Shown here piece after piece: positions 13,541-16,320 of a DNA stretch of 16,320 nucleotides. How positions within the stretch are numbered: position 1 is the stretch's first letter; the number at the start of each line of letters is the position of its first letter. The DNA is taken from assembly GCF_025143365.1 (NCBI RefSeq), contig NZ_JALXPE010000078.1, positions 1 to 16,320 of the forward strand. The letters are read 5' to 3'. The position numbers and the translations under genes were made by a program. Source of the stretch: Microbacterium sp. p3-SID336 (lineage in GTDB: Bacteria; Actinomycetota; Actinomycetes; Actinomycetales; Microbacteriaceae). The notes beneath the pieces were generated by a model. It saw only the letters and a list, made by a program, of their open reading frames with translations. It did not search any database and was not told where the DNA came from.

Positions 13541-13574
13541 GCTGTCCCGGGCGTGGCGCTCCCGAGGGGCCGGG

Positions 13575-14504
13575 CTAGACGAGGCTCGTGATCGCGGGGT
13601 CGCGACGGGCCACCTCGGCCGCGGTCGACAGGATGACCTCGCGCATCGCGGCCACCGCCACGGCGGGGCTCACGTCGGAGCGGTGCGCCAGGCTCACCGT
13701 CCTGGTCATCGCGGGGTCCGAGAGACGCACGGAGCGAAGGGTCGGGCGCTCGTAGAGCACCATCGCCGGCACCACCGCGACGCCGAGGCCGCGCTCGACG
13801 AACCGCAGCACGGAGTCCATCTCCCCGCCCTCCAGCACGAGGTCGGGAGTGAGGTCGGCCGCGCGGAAGGCCGCGTCGGTCGTGGCGCGCAGCTCGTAGC
13901 TCTCGTCGAAGGCGATCAGGGGCAGTGTGGCCAGGTGGCTCAGCGGGATGGCAGGAGTGCGCGCCACAGGGGGGCGCGCGGCGGAGGACACCACGACGAG
14001 CTCTTCCGCGAGGAGCGGCGTGCGGGTGAGGCTCACGCCGGCGGGGGCGGGACCGTCGGACTGTGTGATGAGGGCCATGTCGACCGCGCCGACGGCGAGC
14101 TGTTCGACGAGCAGGCGCGACCCGCCCTCGATGAGGCGGAGGTCGACGCCGGGGTGCGCGTCGTGGAAGGAGCTGACGGCCTCCGCGACGAGGCTGATGC
14201 AGAGGGTGGGCGGGGCGCCGAGGCGCACGCGACCGCGGCGGAGGCCGGCGAGCTCGCCCATCTCGTCGCGGATGGCGTCCGCTTCGGCGAGCATGCGCTG
14301 GGCGCGCGGGAGCAGGGTCTCTCCGGCGGCGGTGAGCGCGATGTGGCCGCGGGCGCGGTGGAAGAGCTCGGCGCCCAGTTCGCGTTCCAGGGTGGAGATC
14401 TGCCTGCTGAGGGACGGCTGGGCCAGGTGCAGGTGCTCGGAGGCGCGGGTGAAGTGTCCGAGGCGGGCGACTTCGACGAACCCGCGGAGTTGCTCGAGGT
14501 TCAT
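13575..14504 (-). CDS. LysR-family transcriptional regulator
   Basis: A 309-residue LysR-type regulator. The N-terminal winged HTH is MNLEQLRGFVEVARLGHFTR then ASEHLHLAQPSLSRQISTLE (21-40), followed by RELGAELFHRARGHIALTAAG. The linker helix is about 60-90, and the rest is a periplasmic-binding-protein-like effector domain (RLGAPPTLCISLVAEAV, then LIAFDESYELR, ERGLGVAVVPAMVL). ATG 14504 has no Shine-Dalgarno but a TAGGCT -10 ends 7 nt upstream, so a leaderless mRNA is likely. It is divergent from the flavoprotein gene across 78 bp, the usual LysR target arrangement, so it probably controls that gene. The inducer may be a dicarboxylate or a related metabolite, by inference only. Confidence 0.92.
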   Translation of the reverse strand: MNLEQLRGFVEVARLGHFTRASEHLHLAQPSLSRQISTLERELGAELFHRARGHIALTAAGETLLPRAQRMLAEADAIRDEMGELAGLRRGRVRLGAPPTLCISLVAEAVSSFHDAHPGVDLRLIEGGSRLLVEQLAVGAVDMALITQSDGPAPAGVSLTRTPLLAEELVVVSSAARPPVARTPAIPLSHLATLPLIAFDESYELRATTDAAFRAADLTPDLVLEGGEMDSVLRFVERGLGVAVVPAMVLYERPTLRSVRLSDPAMTRTVSLAHRSDVSPAVAVAAMREVILSTAAEVARRDPAITSLV

Positions 14505-14511
14505 GTCTCAT

Positions 14512-14517
14512 AGCCTA
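14512..14517 (-). promoter_or_regulatory. Predicted -10 element TAGGCT for leaderless LysR mRNA
   Basis: On the minus strand TAGGCT ends 7 nt before ATG 14504. No convincing -35 is seen, as expected for a weak autoregulated promoter. Confidence 0.45.
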
Positions 14518-14545
14518 CCCGCATGGTTTCAACTCGAACTATGCA

Positions 14546-14575
14546 TTGGAGTAATTAGGATCGCCTAACTAGCGT
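14546..14575 (+). promoter_or_regulatory. Regulated promoter of the flavoprotein gene with operator-like dyad
   Basis: TTGGAG (14546-14551) and TAGCGT (14570-14575) are separated by 18 bp, and the -10 ends 7 nt before ATG 14583. A dyad TTAGG-ATCG-CCTAA (14555-14568) fills the spacer between the two boxes, where bound protein would block polymerase or, for LysR proteins, contact it. Confidence 0.55.
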
Positions 14576-14582
14576 CGAGAGC

Positions 14583-16313
14583 ATGACTGCACCCGAACGA
14601 CAGATCTCCACCACGATCCTCGTGATCGGCACGGGCGGCTCCGGCCTGCGCGCGGCGATCGAGGTCGCCGAACACGGCGTGGACGTGCTCGCGGTGGGCA
14701 AGCGCCCCCGTCACGACGCCCATACCTCCCTGGCCGCCGGTGGCATCAACGCCGCCCTCGGCACGATGGACGCGGAGGACAGCTGGCAGCAGCACGCCGC
14801 CGACACCATCACCGAGAGCTACCTGCTCGCCAATCCGCACACGGTCGAGGTGGTCACCCGCGGTGCGGAGCGCGGCATCCGCGACCTGGAGCGCTGGGGT
14901 ATGGACTTCGCCCGGGAGGACGACGGCCGCATCTCGCAGCGCTTCTTCGGCGCACACACGTACCGCCGCACGGCCTTCTCCGGCGACTACACGGGCCTCG
15001 AGATCCAGCGGACCCTGGTGCGCAAGGCCGAGCAGCTGCACGTGCCCATCCTCGACAACGTCTACATCACCCGCCTCCTGGTGCGCGACAACGTCGTGTT
15101 CGGCGCCTACGGCTTCGACCAGGCGGACGGCACCCGCTACCTGATCCACGCCGACGCGGTGATCCTCGCCGCGGGAGGACACAACCGCATCTGGCGCCGC
15201 ACGTCCTCCCGCCGCGACGAGAACACCGGCGACTCCTTCCGACTCGCGGTCGACGCCGGTGCGCGACTGCGCGACCCCGAGCTCGTGCAGTTCCACCCCT
15301 CCGGCATCATCGAGCCCGAGAGTGCCGCGGGCACCCTCATCTCCGAGGCCGCGCGCGGCGAGGGCGGCATCCTCCGCAATGCCCTCGGTGAGCGGTTCAT
15401 GCAGCGGTACGACTCGGAGCGCATGGAGCTGTCCACCCGCGACCGCGTCGCGCTCGCCGCGTACACCGAGATCAGGGAGGGCCGCGGCACCGAGAAGGGC
15501 GGCGTATGGCTCGACGTGTCGCACCTTCCCCGCGAGACGATCATGACGCGGCTGCCGCGCGTGTACCAGACGATGATGGAGCTGCAGATGCTCGACATCA
15601 CGACCGACCCGATCGAGATCGCGCCGACGGCGCACTACTCCATGGGCGGGGTGTGGGTGCGCTCGGAGGACCATGGCACCGACGTCGACGGACTGTATGC
15701 GATCGGCGAGGCGTCGAGCGGCCTGCACGGTGCGAACCGGCTCGGCGGGAATTCGCTCATCGAGCTGCTGGTGTACGGCCGCATCGTCGGGCAGGCGGCC
15801 ATGGCCCACGCGGCCGGGCTCGACGCCCAGCGACGGTCCGCCGACGCGGTCGCGTCCGCCCGCGCCGAGATCGACGACCTGCTCGCCGCGGAGGGGCGTG
15901 AGAACGTCCGCGCTCTGCAGCGCGCGATCCGCAATCTCATGACCGACTACGCGGGTGTCGTGCGCTCGGAGGACGGACTGCTCGCCGGACTCGCCGACCT
16001 CGACATGATCGAGGGGCGGATGGAGGACATCGGCATCCATCCGGACATCGCGGGGTTCCAGGACCTCGCGCACGCGTTCGACCTCAAGGCCTCGGCTCTC
16101 GCCGCCCGTGCCACCCTGGAGGCCGCGCTCGAGCGCAGGGAGACCCGCGGCTGCCACAACCGCAGCGACTACCCCGACACCGATCCCACGCTGCAGGTCA
16201 ACCTGGTGTGGTCGCCCGGCACGGGGGTCACGCGCGAGGAGATCCCGCCCATCCCCGCCGAGATCGCCGAACTCATGCGCGACGTGGACACGGCGGGGAA
16301 GCTGGTCGAGTAG
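14583..16313 (+). CDS. Succinate dehydrogenase/fumarate reductase-type FAD flavoprotein subunit
   Basis: A 576-residue FAD enzyme of the SdhA/FrdA/NadB superfamily. The FAD motif is VIGTGGSGLRAAIEVAEHG (14-32). AHTSLAAGGINAALG (46-60) contains H47, in the place of the histidine that binds FAD covalently in SdhA/FrdA and that aspartate oxidase lacks. Substrate-site residues are in QFHPSG (H238), AHYSMGGV (H351) and HGANRLGGNS (R386). The C-terminal helical domain (from about 420) and a tail NRSDYPDTDPTLQVNLVW are typical. The covalent-His context favours a quinone-linked or fumarate reductase subunit over NadB, but the iron-sulfur and membrane partners are not in the window and may lie just downstream. 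ATG 14583 fits a leaderless mRNA. The divergent LysR gene is its likely regulator. Confidence 0.85.
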   Translation: MTAPERQISTTILVIGTGGSGLRAAIEVAEHGVDVLAVGKRPRHDAHTSLAAGGINAALGTMDAEDSWQQHAADTITESYLLANPHTVEVVTRGAERGIRDLERWGMDFAREDDGRISQRFFGAHTYRRTAFSGDYTGLEIQRTLVRKAEQLHVPILDNVYITRLLVRDNVVFGAYGFDQADGTRYLIHADAVILAAGGHNRIWRRTSSRRDENTGDSFRLAVDAGARLRDPELVQFHPSGIIEPESAAGTLISEAARGEGGILRNALGERFMQRYDSERMELSTRDRVALAAYTEIREGRGTEKGGVWLDVSHLPRETIMTRLPRVYQTMMELQMLDITTDPIEIAPTAHYSMGGVWVRSEDHGTDVDGLYAIGEASSGLHGANRLGGNSLIELLVYGRIVGQAAMAHAAGLDAQRRSADAVASARAEIDDLLAAEGRENVRALQRAIRNLMTDYAGVVRSEDGLLAGLADLDMIEGRMEDIGIHPDIAGFQDLAHAFDLKASALAARATLEAALERRETRGCHNRSDYPDTDPTLQVNLVWSPGTGVTREEIPPIPAEIAELMRDVDTAGKLVE

Positions 16314-16320
16314 ACGGAAC

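Noticed and set aside
13447..14511. A 354-codon minus-strand frame overlapping the LysR gene and the tRNA
   Set aside because: Arg/Pro-rich shadow frame that runs into the tRNA; the LysR frame is unambiguous.
14565..16157. A 530-codon open frame on the minus strand opposite the flavoprotein
   Set aside because: Val/Gly/Arg/His-rich without motifs; the plus-strand frame carries all the FAD and substrate-site motifs. It is an antisense shadow.

Overview
The window is about 70% GC. It has dense, mostly short-gapped genes with strong G/C third-position bias, GTG as well as ATG starts, and several starts that have no Shine-Dalgarno but a TANNNT-type -10 about 6-7 nt upstream, as in leaderless actinobacterial mRNAs. 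Gene content (SNF transporter with MetS-type small subunit, SufS/SufU pair, DUF1206 protein, GyrI-fold proteins) fits an actinobacterium, most likely Microbacteriaceae (for example Microbacterium). The genus is an inference. I see 17 protein-coding genes, one tRNA-Arg, no rRNA, no CRISPR array and no insertion sequence. No stretch over 300 bases lacks a gene.

Layout. 1-1554 (minus): two translationally coupled 23S rRNA methyltransferase genes that I recognise as AviRb-like (SPOUT) and AviRa-like (class I SAM), the pair that gives avilamycin/orthosomycin resistance in Streptomyces. 1686-3436 (plus): sodium-coupled methionine/alanine transporter metP and its 44-residue partner metS. 3490-4173: a HAD-family haloacid-dehalogenase-like hydrolase, which ends 3 bp from a convergent unknown gene (4177-4677, minus). 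4851-6460: an AraC-GyrI regulator and a stand-alone GyrI-like protein, separated by a strong stem-loop. 6528-7331: six-helix DUF1206 membrane protein. 7379-9117: sufS and sufU, overlapping by 4 bp, for cysteine desulfuration and sulfur transfer in Fe-S cluster assembly. 9166-9807: F420/NADP-type oxidoreductase. 9887-10549: GntR/FadR-type regulator, probably leaderless.

10655-11766 holds a two-gene envelope unit: a small membrane-anchored coiled-coil protein, then a signal-anchored HExxH zinc-peptidase-like protein whose N-terminal half looks related to the small protein. 11782-12621 (minus) is a short-chain dehydrogenase, and 12754-13338 a charged helical protein of unknown function. 13416-13488 is tRNA-Arg(ACG), followed by a very clear intrinsic terminator. 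13575-14504 (minus) is a LysR regulator, divergent from a succinate dehydrogenase/fumarate reductase-type flavoprotein at 14583-16313. The shared 78-bp gap carries a compact regulated-promoter architecture.

Most of the window is chromosomal housekeeping and accessory metabolism. The parts that deserve attention are the aviRa/aviRb cassette outside any visible biosynthetic cluster, the paired envelope proteins at 10.7-11.8 kb, the double GyrI locus, and the set of predicted leaderless promoters.
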